64,000 bases of DNA from Burkholderia vietnamiensis LMG 10929 (GCF_000959445.1 NZ_CP009631.1:1612001-1676000); one strand, 5' to 3'; positions 1-9,187 are shown, numbered from the stretch's first letter. Notes: generated by a model from the sequence alone, not told the origin. Program-made: numbers and translations.

Positions 1-686
1 GCGGGCGAGCCGGTGAACGAGATGTGGTCGATGCCGGGGTGGCGCGCGAGCGCGGCACCGGCTTCGTGACCGTAGCCGGTGACGACGTTCAGCGCACCGG
101 CCGGCAGCCCGGCCTCGATAGCCAGCTCGGCGACGCGCAGCACCGACAGGCATGCGTCCTCGGCCGGTTTCACGACGCACGCGTTGCCGGCGGCCAGCGC
201 CGCGCCGACGCTGCGCCCGAAGATCTGCATCGGGTAATTCCACGGCACGATGTGGCCGGTGACGCCATGCGGCTCACGCACCGTCAGCACCGTGTAGCCG
301 GCTTGGTAGGGAAGCGTCTCGCCGTGCAGCTTGTCGGCGGCGCCCGCGTAGAACTCGAAATAGCGCGCGAGCGCGGCGGCGTCCGCGCGCGCCTGCTTCA
401 GCGGCTTGCCGGTATCGCGCGCCTCGATCGTCGCGAGTTCTTCGATGCAATCGGTGACGCGCGCGGACAGCCGCATCAGCACGCGGCCGCGCTCGGCGGC
501 GCTCGCCGCGCCCCACGGGCCCGCGAAGGCGTCGCGCGCCGCGGCGACGGCGCGCTCGATGTCCGGCGCCGTGCCGCGCGCGATCGTCGCGAACGGCCGG
601 CCGTCGGACGGGTCGACGACGGCAATCGGCTCCAGCTGCGCGGGCAGCGTCCATTCGCCTGCGATGAAGTGCTTCGCCTGTTCCAT
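1..686 (-). CDS. NAD(P)-dependent aldehyde dehydrogenase, N-terminal part (runs off the window)
   Basis: This is the first 228 residues of an aldehyde dehydrogenase that oxidises an aldehyde to its acid in the cytoplasm. The visible part holds the NAD-binding half. The WNYP motif carries the oxyanion-hole Asn, and VKPAE carries the Lys that binds the NAD ribose. GSPA near the cut fits the FTGS nucleotide-binding loop. The catalytic Cys and Glu lie outside the window, so activity and substrate cannot be judged. The start is the ATG at 686 ([12 protein letters not shown]). An AGGAG lies just upstream. It is divergent from ppa. Confidence 0.88.
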   Translation of the reverse strand, partial: MEQAKHFIAGEWTLPAQLEPIAVVDPSDGRPFATIARGTAPDIERAVAAARDAFAGPWGAASAAERGRVLMRLSARVTDCIEELATIEARDTGKPLKQARADAAALARYFEFYAGAADKLHGETLPYQAGYTVLTVREPHGVTGHIVPWNYPMQIFGRSVGAALAAGNACVVKPAEDACLSVLRVAELAIEAGLPAGALNVVTGYGHEAGAALARHPGIDHISFTGSP

Positions 687-835
687 GCGTGCTCCTGTCT
701 CCGGGTGGGCGCGTACCGCGGGTGCCGCGGCGGCCGTGCATCGCGGCCGCCGTGCGGCATCGCTCGCGGTCAGTGGCAGAACGTCCGGACCGATTATCAC
801 GCCGATCGTCATCCGGACGCCACCGGTCGATTGGC

Positions 836-841
836 TATAAT
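836..841 (+). promoter_or_regulatory. -10 element TATAAT for ppa
   Basis: A perfect TATAAT lies 84 bases before the ppa start in a GC-rich divergent gap. No good -35 is visible at the usual spacing. It is the only consensus -10 in this gap. Confidence 0.45.
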
Positions 842-925
842 GGCGCATTCCCTGCGGGGAGGCCCGCGGCCGCGCACCGGTCGAGGCACCCTGCGCCGCA
901 TTCCCATCGACCAACAGAGAGCGCT

Positions 926-1453
926 ATGAGCTTCAATCATGTTCCGGCCGGCAAGGACCTGCCGCACGATTTCAACGTGATCATCGAGATCCCCGCGCAA
1001 AGCGATCCGGTGAAGTACGAAGCCGACAAGGAGCTGGGCCTCCTCGTCGTCGACCGCTTCATCGGTACCGGCATGCGTTATCCGGTGAACTACGGCTACA
1101 TCCCGCAGACGCTGTCGGGCGACGGCGATCCGGTTGACGTGCTGGTGATCACGCCGTTCCCGCTGCTGGCCGGCTCGATCGTGCGTTCGCGCGTGCTCGG
1201 CATGCTGCAGATGACCGACGAGTCGGGCGTCGACGCGAAGCTCGTCGCGGTGCCGCACGACAAGGTCTGCCCGATGACGGCGAACCTGAAGTCGATCGAC
1301 GACGTGCCCGAGTATCTGAAGGACCAGATCAAGCACTTCTTCGAGCAATACAAGGCGCTCGAGAAGGGCAAGTGGGTGAAGGTCGAAGGCTGGGCCGGCA
1401 TCGACGCCGCGCACAAGGAAATCGCCGACGGCGCTGCGAACTACAAGAAGTAA
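926..1453 (+). CDS. ppa: Inorganic pyrophosphatase (family I)
   Basis: Soluble cytoplasmic pyrophosphatase. It hydrolyses PPi to two phosphates and so pulls nucleotide, nucleic-acid and aminoacyl-tRNA synthesis forward. The protein is 175 residues, the normal bacterial family I length. It contains the signature DGDPVDVLV with the metal-binding aspartates, and the GYIPQT segment of the active site. The start is the ATG at 926 ([13 protein letters not shown]), after a purine-rich stretch (CAGAGAG). The gene has its own TATAAT at 836 and a hairpin terminator after it. It looks monocistronic and converges with the GIY-YIG gene. Confidence 0.98.
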   Translation: MSFNHVPAGKDLPHDFNVIIEIPAQSDPVKYEADKELGLLVVDRFIGTGMRYPVNYGYIPQTLSGDGDPVDVLVITPFPLLAGSIVRSRVLGMLQMTDESGVDAKLVAVPHDKVCPMTANLKSIDDVPEYLKDQIKHFFEQYKALEKGKWVKVEGWAGIDAAHKEIADGAANYKK

Positions 1454-1492
1454 GCCGAATGGCCGGCTTCGCGGCCGGTTCGCTCGCATCGC

Positions 1493-1530
1493 AAACCGCG
1501 CGTGTCTCGTCAGGAGGCCGCGCGGTTTTG
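1493..1530 (+). terminator. Rho-independent terminator of ppa
   Basis: AAACCGCGCG at 1493-1502 pairs perfectly with CGCGCGGTTT at 1519-1528, with a 16-base loop and a TTTTGTTTT tail. It lies inside the last codons of the convergent GIY-YIG gene. Confidence 0.75.
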
Positions 1531-2295
1531 TTTTGTGTGCGGTTTGCCGCGGGCGCCGGGCGGGCGCGGTGCGGCGGAGGGCGGTGCGGATTGCGCGCGT
1601 TTCGCGGCGGTCGTGCGGCGGGGGGCGGTGGTGACGGGTGGGGTTGCGGCGTCCTTCGCAGCGGGTTTGGCGTCGGGCTTCGCACCCGACCTTGCGCCGG
1701 ACTTCTCGTCGGATTTCGCTCGGAGCTTTGCGTCGGAGTTGGCCTGCGGCTTGGCAGCGGGCCTCGCACCTGGCCTCCTGCCGGACTTCACACCGGGCTT
1801 GGCGTCGGACTTGGCTTGCGGCTTGGCGGCGGGCTTCGAGCCTGGCCTCGCGTCGGACTTCTTGTCGGACTTGGCGTCGGGCTTCGCATCTGACTTGGCA
1901 CCGCGCCTCACCCCGGACTTCGCTCGCGACTTCTGCGCGTCGCCGGCCGACACCGCGCTTTCTTTCGCGTTCTTCGCGCCGCCCGACGCGACGCTTGCCA
2001 CGGCGCCTCCGTCGCTCGATATCCCGTCCGGCAATACCGAAGCGAGCGTCCGCCCGCCAGCCGCCAGCTCCCGTTTCTGCGCGGCCGTGAGGCGTTTCAC
2101 CCAATACTCGGCGCGCGATGCGCTCGACCGGTCGGGCAACGGGAACGACGCGAGCACCGCGCGCGGCTTGCGCGAGCGCGTGTAGCGGGCGCCCTTGCCG
2201 GACGCATGCTCGTCGAAGCGGGCGGCGACGTCGGTCGTGATGCCCGTGTAGACGCTGTCGTCGGCGCACTCGATCAGATACAGAAACCAGGACAT
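1510..2295 (-). CDS. GIY-YIG nuclease-domain protein with long Lys/Ala/Ser/Pro repeat tail
   Basis: Residues 1-90 form a small GIY-YIG domain of the YhbQ/UPF0213 type: YLI and YTG stand in for GIY and YIG, followed by the Arg in VAARFDEH. Such domains cut or bind DNA, but the cellular role of this family is poorly known. From about residue 115 to 240 the protein is a low-complexity basic tail built from units such as AKSDAKP and KPAAKPQ, resembling the tails of H1-like proteins. YhbQ-type proteins are usually about 100 residues, so this one (261) is much longer. The start is the ATG at 2295. The last codons lie in the ppa terminator. Confidence 0.85.
   Translation of the reverse strand: MSWFLYLIECADDSVYTGITTDVAARFDEHASGKGARYTRSRKPRAVLASFPLPDRSSASRAEYWVKRLTAAQKRELAAGGRTLASVLPDGISSDGGAVASVASGGAKNAKESAVSAGDAQKSRAKSGVRRGAKSDAKPDAKSDKKSDARPGSKPAAKPQAKSDAKPGVKSGRRPGARPAAKPQANSDAKLRAKSDEKSGARSGAKPDAKPAAKDAATPPVTTAPRRTTAAKRAQSAPPSAAPRPPGARGKPHTKQNRAAS
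1660..1935. repeat. Degenerate short coding repeats (basic tail)
   Basis: This stretch consists of imperfect short repeats related to GGCTTGGCGTCGGACTT. They encode the alternating Lys-Ser-Asp-Ala-Lys-Pro tail of the GIY-YIG protein on the minus strand. Unit length varies, so copy number may change between strains. Confidence 0.7.
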
Positions 2296-2375
2296 GGGAA
2301 CGCGGCAGGCTGCGAAGCCGTCAGTGTCTCAGAAATGAAGGCGGCCGCCGCGAAACACGCGTGGCGCGAGCGTCG

Positions 2376-3554
2376 TCACGTGCCGCGGCGGAACGGATCG
2401 TGTTCGCGCAATTCGTCGACGTAGGCGTGGATATGCTCGGTCTCGCGCTCCAGAAAGCGCGCCACCGCATCGGAGAACGCCGGATGCGCGAGCCAGTGCG
2501 CGGAATGCGTGACGGTCGGCAGAAAGCCGCGCGCGAGCTTGTGCTCGCCTTGCGCGCCGCCCTCGAAGGTATCGAGCCCGGCCTCGATGCAGAACTCGAG
2601 CAACTGGTAGTACGCCGTCTCGAAATGGAGGCACGGCACGTGTTCGAGCGCGCCCCAGTAGCGGCCGTACAGCGTGCCGCCGCGGCCGTCGGCGCCGCGC
2701 CGGTACACGGCGAGCGAGCTCGCGATCGGCCGCCCGTCTGCTTCGGCGATGACCAGCAGCAGATTCTCGGGCATCGTCGCGCCGATCGTGCGGAAAAACT
2801 CGAGGTTCAGGTACGGGCTCGAATAGTGCTCGCGATAGGTCTGCCGGTAGCAACGCGTGAAGAAGCGCCAGTCGGCATCGGTGATCTGCTCGCCGGCGAG
2901 CCGCCGGAACGTGATGCCGGCGTCGCGCACCTTGCGCCGTTCCGCGCGGATGTTCTTGCGCTTCTTCTGCTCGAGCGTGCCGAGGAAGTCGTCGAAGTCG
3001 CGATAGCCGTCGTTGAGCCAGTGGAACTGCACGCCCTCGCGCAGCATCATGCCCATCGATTCGAGCAGGCGGGCCTCGTCGCCGGTCGGAAACAGCACGT
3101 GCAGCGACGACACGTCGCTCTGCTCCGCGAACGCGAGCAGCGTGGCCGCGAGGCGGCGGCGCGCGTCTTCGTCGGCGGCGAGCAGGCGCGTGCCCTGCAC
3201 CGGCGTGAACGGCACCGCGCACAGCAGCTTCGGGTAGTAGGGCAGGTCGTTGCGCTGGTACGCGTCGGCCCATGCCCAGTCGAACACGTATTCGCCGTAC
3301 GAATGCTGCTTCGCGTAGACGGGCGCGGCGGCCGCGAGGCGGCCCGTGTGCGCGTCGGTGAGTGTGACGAAGTGCGGCGACCAGCCGGTGTCGTCCACTG
3401 CGCAGCGCGCGACGTGCAGCGCGTCGAGGAACTCGTGGCGCAGGAACGGCGTCGGCTGCGCGTCGCGTTCGAGCAGCGCGTTCCATTCGTCGGCCGGCAC
3501 CTCCGCGGGAGACGACAGGATGCCCGTGCGATAATCGATGCGTTCGTGTTTCAA
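2376..3554 (-). CDS. FemAB-like GNAT-fold N-acyltransferase (COG3146/DUF482 type)
   Basis: A 392-residue cytoplasmic protein of the family usually called predicted peptidogalycan or FemAB-like acyltransferase (COG3146). Family-typical segments include DWAWADAYQRND near the middle of the N-terminal half, RKNIRAERRKV, and FEGGAQGEHKLARGF near the C-terminus. The substrate is unknown. By fold it should transfer an acyl or aminoacyl group. The only start I can find is TTG at 3554, with a GGA 8 bases upstream. No in-frame ATG exists near it. The gene is divergent from nadE with about 100 bases between starts. Confidence 0.85.
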   Translation of the reverse strand: MKHERIDYRTGILSSPAEVPADEWNALLERDAQPTPFLRHEFLDALHVARCAVDDTGWSPHFVTLTDAHTGRLAAAAPVYAKQHSYGEYVFDWAWADAYQRNDLPYYPKLLCAVPFTPVQGTRLLAADEDARRRLAATLLAFAEQSDVSSLHVLFPTGDEARLLESMGMMLREGVQFHWLNDGYRDFDDFLGTLEQKKRKNIRAERRKVRDAGITFRRLAGEQITDADWRFFTRCYRQTYREHYSSPYLNLEFFRTIGATMPENLLLVIAEADGRPIASSLAVYRRGADGRGGTLYGRYWGALEHVPCLHFETAYYQLLEFCIEAGLDTFEGGAQGEHKLARGFLPTVTHSAHWLAHPAFSDAVARFLERETEHIHAYVDELREHDPFRRGT

Positions 3555-3662
3555 GCGTGAATCCGTACTGTTGGATGCCGCCGGAAGCGTGCCGCGGTGG
3601 CTCGCGTCCGGGGCGTTTCGTCAACCGTTCAGCGCGCGCCGCCCGGCTGCGCCGATGCCGTC

Positions 3663-5375
3663 ATGAAGACCCGACTCGCTCTTGCCCAGATCAACGTCAC
3701 CGTCGGCGATTTCGCCGGCAACGTCGCGCGGATCGTCGCGGCCGCCCACGCAGCGCACGACGATGGTGCGCATCTGATGATCGCGCCCGAACTCGCGCTG
3801 TCGGGCTATCCGCCCGAAGACCTGCTGCTGCGGCCCGCGTTCTACACGGCGGCCGCCGCCGCACTCGACGCGCTCGCCGACGCATTGCGCGAGTTCGACG
3901 GGCTCGCGGTGCTGGTCGGCCATCCGCTGCGCAGCGCGGCGGGCGAGGCGGCCGGCGGCGAGCCCGCCGTCGATGGTAATGCAAACCGCCCGATCGAGCG
4001 CGGCGTGCCGCCGGTCGACACGTACAATGCGGCGTCGCTGATCGTCGGCGGCAAGATCGTCGGCACCTACCGCAAGCAGGATCTGCCGAACGCCGACGTG
4101 TTCGACGAGAAGCGCTACTTCGCGACCGACACCGAGCCGCTCGTGTTCGAGCTGAACGGCGTGAAATACGGCGTGATCATCTGCGAGGACGCGTGGCACG
4201 CATCGGCCGCGCAGATCGCCAAGGCCGCCGGCGCGCAAGTGTTGCTGATCCCGAACGGCTCGCCGTATCACATGAACAAGGAGGCGCTGCGCATCGACAT
4301 CCTGCGCGCGCGGATCCGCGAGACCGGCTTGCCGATGGTGTACGTGAACCTGGTCGGCGGCCAGGACGAGCTCGTGTTCGACGGCGGCTCGTTCGTGCTG
4401 GACGGCGACGGTGTGCTGGTCGCGAAGATGCCGCTGTTCGACGAAGGCCACGCGATCGTCGAATTCGACGGCGCACGGCCGCTGCCGGGCGCGATCGCCC
4501 CCGAGTTGCCGGTCGACGCGCAGGTTTATCGCGCGCTCGTGACCGGCGTGCGCGACTACATCGGCAAGAACGGTTTTCCCGGCGTGCTGATCGGGCTGTC
4601 GGGCGGCGTCGATTCGGCGCTGGTGCTGGCCGTCGCATGCGATGCGCTCGGCCCCGAGCGCGTGCGCGCGGTGATGATGCCGTCGCGCTACACGGCCGAC
4701 ATTTCGACGACCGACGCGGCGGAGATGGCGCGGCGCGTGGGCGTGCGCTACGACGAGATTGCGATCGCGCCGATGTTCGACGCGTTCCGCGCGGCGCTCG
4801 CGGGCGAGTTCGCCGGCCGCGCGGAGGACGCGACGGAGGAGAACATCCAGGCGCGCATTCGCGGCACGCTGCTGATGGCGCTGTCGAACAAGTTCGGCTC
4901 GATCGTGCTGACGACCGGCAACAAGAGCGAGATGGCGGTCGGCTACTGCACGCTGTACGGCGACATGGCCGGCGGCTTCGCGGTGATCAAGGACATCGCG
5001 AAGACGCAGGTGTACCAGCTGTGCCGCTACCGCAACGCGACGCCCGATTACGGCACGCGCGACGTGATCCCCGAACGGATCCTGACGCGCGCGCCGTCGG
5101 CCGAGCTGCGCGAGAACCAGACCGACCAGGACAGCCTGCCGCCGTACGACGTGCTGGACGCGATCATGCGGATGTACATGGAAGAGGACCGGCCGCTCGG
5201 CGAGATCGTCGCGGCCGGCTACGCCGAGGCCGACGTCGCGCGGGTGACGCGGCTCATCAAGATCAACGAATACAAGCGCCGCCAGGCGCCGATCGGCATT
5301 CGCGTCACGCACCGGGCATTCGGACGCGACTGGCGCTATCCGATCACGTCGCGCTTCACCGAGCGGGTCGACTGA
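3663..5375 (+). CDS. nadE: Glutamine-dependent NAD+ synthetase
   Basis: A 570-residue bifunctional enzyme for the last step of NAD synthesis: deamido-NAD + ATP + Gln to NAD+. The N-terminal nitrilase-type glutaminase (about 1-270) shows the Glu in APELALSGYPPEDLL, the Lys in YRKQDLPN and the Cys in IICEDAWH. The C-terminal synthetase (about 290-560) shows the ATP-binding P-loop GLSGGVDSALV and TTGNKSEMAVGY. The chosen start is the ATG at 3663 (MKTRLALAQINVTVGDF); the frame stays open further upstream but that part is not conserved-looking. It is followed 92 bases later by glnB on the same strand, a pairing common in betaproteobacteria. Confidence 0.97.
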   Translation: MKTRLALAQINVTVGDFAGNVARIVAAAHAAHDDGAHLMIAPELALSGYPPEDLLLRPAFYTAAAAALDALADALREFDGLAVLVGHPLRSAAGEAAGGEPAVDGNANRPIERGVPPVDTYNAASLIVGGKIVGTYRKQDLPNADVFDEKRYFATDTEPLVFELNGVKYGVIICEDAWHASAAQIAKAAGAQVLLIPNGSPYHMNKEALRIDILRARIRETGLPMVYVNLVGGQDELVFDGGSFVLDGDGVLVAKMPLFDEGHAIVEFDGARPLPGAIAPELPVDAQVYRALVTGVRDYIGKNGFPGVLIGLSGGVDSALVLAVACDALGPERVRAVMMPSRYTADISTTDAAEMARRVGVRYDEIAIAPMFDAFRAALAGEFAGRAEDATEENIQARIRGTLLMALSNKFGSIVLTTGNKSEMAVGYCTLYGDMAGGFAVIKDIAKTQVYQLCRYRNATPDYGTRDVIPERILTRAPSAELRENQTDQDSLPPYDVLDAIMRMYMEEDRPLGEIVAAGYAEADVARVTRLIKINEYKRRQAPIGIRVTHRAFGRDWRYPITSRFTERVD

Positions 5376-5415
5376 CCGGCGCCCGGCTTAGCCCTGATTA
5401 GCGCCTACTAGCGCT

Positions 5416-5421
5416 TACAAT
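5416..5421 (+). promoter_or_regulatory. -10-like TACAAT before glnB
   Basis: TACAAT lies 46 bases before the glnB start, next to two TAGCGC copies (5400-5414). It suggests glnB has its own promoter besides read-through from nadE. No clear -35 is visible. Confidence 0.35.
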
Positions 5422-5455
5422 CGGGATCGCGATTCTGCATCCAAACGAGCATTGA

Positions 5456-5806
<351 letters not shown>

Positions 5807-5867
5807 GCGTCGCCGCCGGCCCGCGCGGTCGTACCGCGCAGCGGGGCGCACGATTGCGGGCCGCCCA

Positions 5868-5906
5868 ATAAAAAACGGTGCGGATACCCGGTTGGGTACC
5901 GCACCG
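5868..5906 (-). terminator. Rho-independent terminator of the porin gene
   Basis: Read on the minus strand, CGGTGCGGTACCC pairs with GGGTATCCGCACCG (one bulged base) and is followed by TTTTTTATT. It lies about 60 bases after the porin stop. Confidence 0.85.
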
Positions 5907-5966
5907 ATACGCGCCTCTCGCAGCAGCGTGGAAAGTGTTGTCGATTCGTTCTTTGACGGCGCCCGA

Positions 5967-7049
5967 TCAGAACAGGTGCTGGATGCCGGCGTAGACGCCG
6001 GTCTGGCTGCCGCCCGGATGCGGGTTGCCGGTCGACACGGCGGTGCCTGCACCGTTCGCGTTCAGACCGAAGTTGGCCGTCGAGCTGTTGCGCACCGTCG
6101 CGGCCTGCAGGTCGAACAGCGTGCGCTTCGAGATGTTGTACGAACCGCCGATCGTGTAGATGTTCGCGTTGCCGCCGCCGTGGTTCGCGTTCACGTGATA
6201 CACGGCCGCGATCAGCGCCGCTGCCGGCGTGGCCTGCCACGTCACGCCGCCCCACACCTGTTGCGTACCCGTCACGCCGGCGTTCACTGCCGGGCCGCCG
6301 CTGCCGTCGGCGCGCGATGCCTGGTAGGCCGCCTGAACCTTGAACTGGCCGAGGAACACGTTCACGCCCGCGAAGTATTCACGCGAGTAGTTGAACACGT
6401 CCGAGAAGCGGCCGTTGCTGTCGCGCGTTTCGTCGTAGATGCCGCGCAACTGGAACAGCGAGTTCGTGTAGGTGACCTGACCGCCCATTGCACGACCCGG
6501 TTGGCCGGCCGTCGTGTTGCCGTTGAAGCTGGTCGAGTTCGAGAACGAGAATTGGCCGTAGAAGTCGAGGCCGTAGAGCGACGGCGACTGGTACGACACG
6601 TTGTTGCTGGTCTTGTTCCAGTTGCGGCCGCGCACCAGCGATGCCGTCGACCAGGCCGACTGGCCGAACGGGTCGAAGTCCCACACGCCGTTCGCGATCG
6701 CGAGTTCGCGACCCAACAGCAGCGTACCGTAGCGATCGTTCGAGATCCCGACCGTCGCGAAACGATCCCAGATCGAGCCGCTCGTGCCCAGGCCGCCGTT
6801 CATCGTGTTGAACGCGCCTTCGAGGTGGAACAGGACCTTGTTGCCGCCGCCGATGTCCTCGCTACCCTTCAAGCCCCACAGGCTCGTGCCCCAGTCGCCG
6901 CTTTCCGCGCGCACTTGGTGGCCGTTCTGAAGGCCGTTCAGGTACTCAATGCCGGCATCCAGGCGACCATACAGCGTCACGCTGCTCTGCGCGTGCGCCG
7001 TCACCACCCCAGCAGCCATCAGCGCGGCCGCGACCAAAGCTTTCTTCAT
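5967..7049 (-). CDS. Outer membrane porin, OpcP/OmpC-like 16-stranded general porin
   Basis: A 360-residue Gram-negative porin (Porin_4 type) that forms trimeric diffusion channels. The signal peptide MKKALVAAALMAAGVVTAHA ends at AHA|QSSVTLYGRLDAG, the classic betaproteobacterial porin N-terminus. The body is rich in Gly, Tyr and Asn and in alternating beta segments. It ends in the outer-membrane signature YAGIQHLF with terminal Phe. ATGs exist at 7061, 7052 and 7049. I chose 7049 because GGAGGAG sits about 5 bases upstream of it and overlaps the other two. It has its own terminator and a long AT-rich upstream region. Confidence 0.95.
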   Translation of the reverse strand: MKKALVAAALMAAGVVTAHAQSSVTLYGRLDAGIEYLNGLQNGHQVRAESGDWGTSLWGLKGSEDIGGGNKVLFHLEGAFNTMNGGLGTSGSIWDRFATVGISNDRYGTLLLGRELAIANGVWDFDPFGQSAWSTASLVRGRNWNKTSNNVSYQSPSLYGLDFYGQFSFSNSTSFNGNTTAGQPGRAMGGQVTYTNSLFQLRGIYDETRDSNGRFSDVFNYSREYFAGVNVFLGQFKVQAAYQASRADGSGGPAVNAGVTGTQQVWGGVTWQATPAAALIAAVYHVNANHGGGNANIYTIGGSYNISKRTLFDLQAATVRNSSTANFGLNANGAGTAVSTGNPHPGGSQTGVYAGIQHLF

Positions 7050-7626
7050 CATCTCCTCCATACCCTGTCAAAAAGTCAACCCAGACTGCACGAGATGCCC
7101 GTTGCAGCGAGCGCCGGGCAAAAGCGAAAAGCGGGATAACCAGGGAGACCTCGTGCAAGGCCGGTTCGGCGCCGCACGCGGGCAAGCAGACGGAAAACCG
7201 TTGAGCGGTCCCGCGCGGCCGGGTGGGCTTGCGGGGTCTCCTTGTTGTGTCGTGAAGCTAAACTACATTTCACGAACTTCGTTTTGCTACTTTGGTTACT
7301 AATTTAGCAAAAATACAATTTTGTGGCGATGGAAATCGTTGTTTGACTAGCGCATGTCGCCAAATTGCCATGCAACACGGGTCGTCACGGTGGCAAGGAC
7401 TACCGTCGATCGCCGGAAAACCCTTGTCCTGCAAGGGATACATGGATTCTCCAGACATGGGTCAAGGATTGCCACTATTGACGACGCAGCGGGTGTCGGC
7501 GTAAGCGGCGGGAAGGCAGGATTGGTAAGTAATTCGTAATAAGTTGGCGGCGCTTCGACGTCGTGTCGACGCGGCCGCGCACGGCCGTCGGCGGCGCGCG
7601 AGGCGGGGGCTTGGGCGCGTTGCGGG
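7050..7626. other. Long intergenic region upstream of the porin
   Basis: This 577-base gap lies between the porin start and the end of the LysR gene. I see no convincing gene in it. The part at about 7240-7345 is much AT-richer than the surroundings and contains two dyads, listed separately. It is probably the porin control region with a long leader. Confidence 0.5.
7250..7312 (-). promoter_or_regulatory. Two AT-rich dyads in the porin control region
   Basis: TCGTGAA (7250-7256) is mirrored by TTCACGA (7269-7275). TTTTGCTA (7282-7289) is mirrored by TAGCAAAA (7305-7312). Both lie 200-265 bases before the porin start. They are candidate regulator-binding sites. The bound protein is unknown. 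Confidence 0.4.
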
Positions 7627-8553
7627 TCAGCCGGGCGCCGGCCGCGCGGCGAGCAGTTGCGCGCGAAGCCAGCGATGCGCGTCGGTGCGCGCGTGCTTCG
7701 CGTGCGAGTAGATCTTCACCGTGTAGCGCGGGATGTCGAACGGCGCGGCGTAGATGCGGATCGGCGCCGCGTGCTGCAGCACCTGCGCGGCGCGGTTCGG
7801 CACCGTCATCAGCAGCGTCGACCCGGCGATCACGAACGGCGCGGCCAGCACGCTCGGCAACTGCATGGCCACCTGCCGGGCAAGGCCGAGCCGGTCGAGC
7901 ACGTAGTCGACCACGCCGCGCGGCTCGTTCCACGGCGTGACGACCACGTGGCGGGCCGCGAGGTACTGATCGAGCGTCAGCCGGCTGCCCACGTCCGGGT
8001 GCGTCGCGCTTGCGATCACCGCGTAGTCGTCGGAGAACCAGTCGAAGTCCTCGATGCCCGGCGCGGCGGCGACCGATTCCTCGTGATAGCCGAGCGCGAA
8101 GTCGATCCGGCCTGCCGCCAGCTCGTCGGTCGCGATCTTGCGGTCGGAGTGAACGATGCGGAAGCGCAGATGCGGTGCGACGCGCTCGATGCGCGCGAGC
8201 AGCGCCGGCAGCACGGCGAACGCCGTGTAGTCGCTGGCGGCGAGCACGAACGTGCGGTCACTCTCCGCGGGATCGAAGCGACGCGCGCGGGCGAGCCCCT
8301 TCGACATCGTGTCGAGCGCCTCGGCGGCCCAGCCGGCGATATCGTCGGCGCGCACGGTCGGCTGCATCTCGTTGCCGAGCCGCACGAACAGCGCGTCGCC
8401 GATCGCGTCGCGCAGCCGCGCGAGCGCGTGGCTCAGCGCCGACGGGCTCATCGCGAGTTCGTGCGCGGCAGCGGCGACCGAGCGGTGGCGGTACAGCGCG
8501 TCGAACGCGAGCAGCAGGTTCAGATCGAGACGGCGCAGGTCGGGATGCATCAT
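7627..8553 (-). CDS. LysR-family transcriptional regulator
   Basis: A 308-residue LTTR with an N-terminal winged helix-turn-helix (SVAAAAHELAMSPSALSHALARLR, about residues 20-45) and a periplasmic-binding-protein-like effector domain (about 85-300). RRLDLNLLLAFDALY at the start resembles the NodD/NahR/LinR branch, which often responds to aromatic compounds. I used the ATG at 8553 (MMHPDLRRLDL); a GTG at 8580 would add nine residues. It is divergent from a GNAT gene, with a T-N11-A dyad in between, so it may control that gene and itself. Confidence 0.9.
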   Translation of the reverse strand: MMHPDLRRLDLNLLLAFDALYRHRSVAAAAHELAMSPSALSHALARLRDAIGDALFVRLGNEMQPTVRADDIAGWAAEALDTMSKGLARARRFDPAESDRTFVLAASDYTAFAVLPALLARIERVAPHLRFRIVHSDRKIATDELAAGRIDFALGYHEESVAAAPGIEDFDWFSDDYAVIASATHPDVGSRLTLDQYLAARHVVVTPWNEPRGVVDYVLDRLGLARQVAMQLPSVLAAPFVIAGSTLLMTVPNRAAQVLQHAAPIRIYAAPFDIPRYTVKIYSHAKHARTDAHRWLRAQLLAARPAPG

Positions 8554-8601
8554 GTTCAGATCCGGATGAAGAAACTGCACTTCCTGCAGCAGTGCCGCGA
8601 C

Positions 8602-8618
8602 CGTAGCATGTCGCTACG
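8602..8618. promoter_or_regulatory. Candidate LysR box (T-N11-A dyad)
   Basis: CGTAGC-ATGTC-GCTACG is a perfect 6-base dyad with a 5-base centre. It contains the T-N11-A pattern (T8604, A8616) and sits between the divergent LysR and GNAT genes. Confidence 0.45.
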
Positions 8619-8689
8619 CGCAGCGCCACGTGCAACCGCGCGCTCGCTGCAATCCGCCGTCAATCCGGGCCGAAGGAGGGCTCCCCGCC

Positions 8690-9187
8690 GTGCAAATCGA
8701 CATCCGTTCCGCGACCGTCGCCGACGTGCCGCAAATCCTGCGTTTCATCACCGAACTGGCCGTCTACGAGAAGGCCGAGCATGAAGTGGTCGCGACGCCC
8801 GCGTCGCTCGAGCGCAGCCTGTTCGGCGAAGGCTCGCCCGCGCACGCATTGATCTGCGACGTCGACGGCGAACCGGCCGGCTTCGCCGTGTATTTCTTCT
8901 CGTACTCGACGTGGCTTGGCCGGCAGGGGCTGTATCTGGAGGATCTGTACGTGTCGCCGCGCTTTCGCGGCGCGGGCGCCGGCTTGCGGCTGCTCAAGGC
9001 GCTCGCGCGGATCGCCGTGGACACCGGCTGCGGGCGGTTCGAATGGAGCGTGCTCGACTGGAACGAGCCGGCGATCCGCTTCTACGAAAGCGTCGGCGCG
9101 GCGCGGCAGGACGAATGGGTGCGCTACCGCCTCGCAGGCGACGCGCTGCGCGCGTTCGCCGACGGCGCGCCGGTCGACGTCGCGTAA
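8690..9187 (+). CDS. GNAT N-acetyltransferase (diamine/SAT-like)
   Basis: A 165-residue acetyltransferase of the spermidine/diamine N-acetyltransferase-like branch. It transfers acetyl from acetyl-CoA to an amine; the substrate is not known. YLEDLYVSPRFRGAGAGLRLL (about residues 80-100) is the acetyl-CoA pyrophosphate loop (R-x-x-G-x-G/A). WNEPAIRFYESVGA is the typical C-terminal motif. The start chosen is GTG at 8690, since AAGGAGG lies 10 bases upstream and the sequence from VQIDIRSAT is family-like. It is divergent from the LysR gene and converges with hisP. Confidence 0.88.
   Translation: MQIDIRSATVADVPQILRFITELAVYEKAEHEVVATPASLERSLFGEGSPAHALICDVDGEPAGFAVYFFSYSTWLGRQGLYLEDLYVSPRFRGAGAGLRLLKALARIAVDTGCGRFEWSVLDWNEPAIRFYESVGAARQDEWVRYRLAGDALRAFADGAPVDVA

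Noticed and set aside
7292..7539. Two short plus-strand frames upstream of the porin
   Set aside because: They lack domains and ribosome binding sites and overlap the AT-rich dyads. I treat the area as regulatory.
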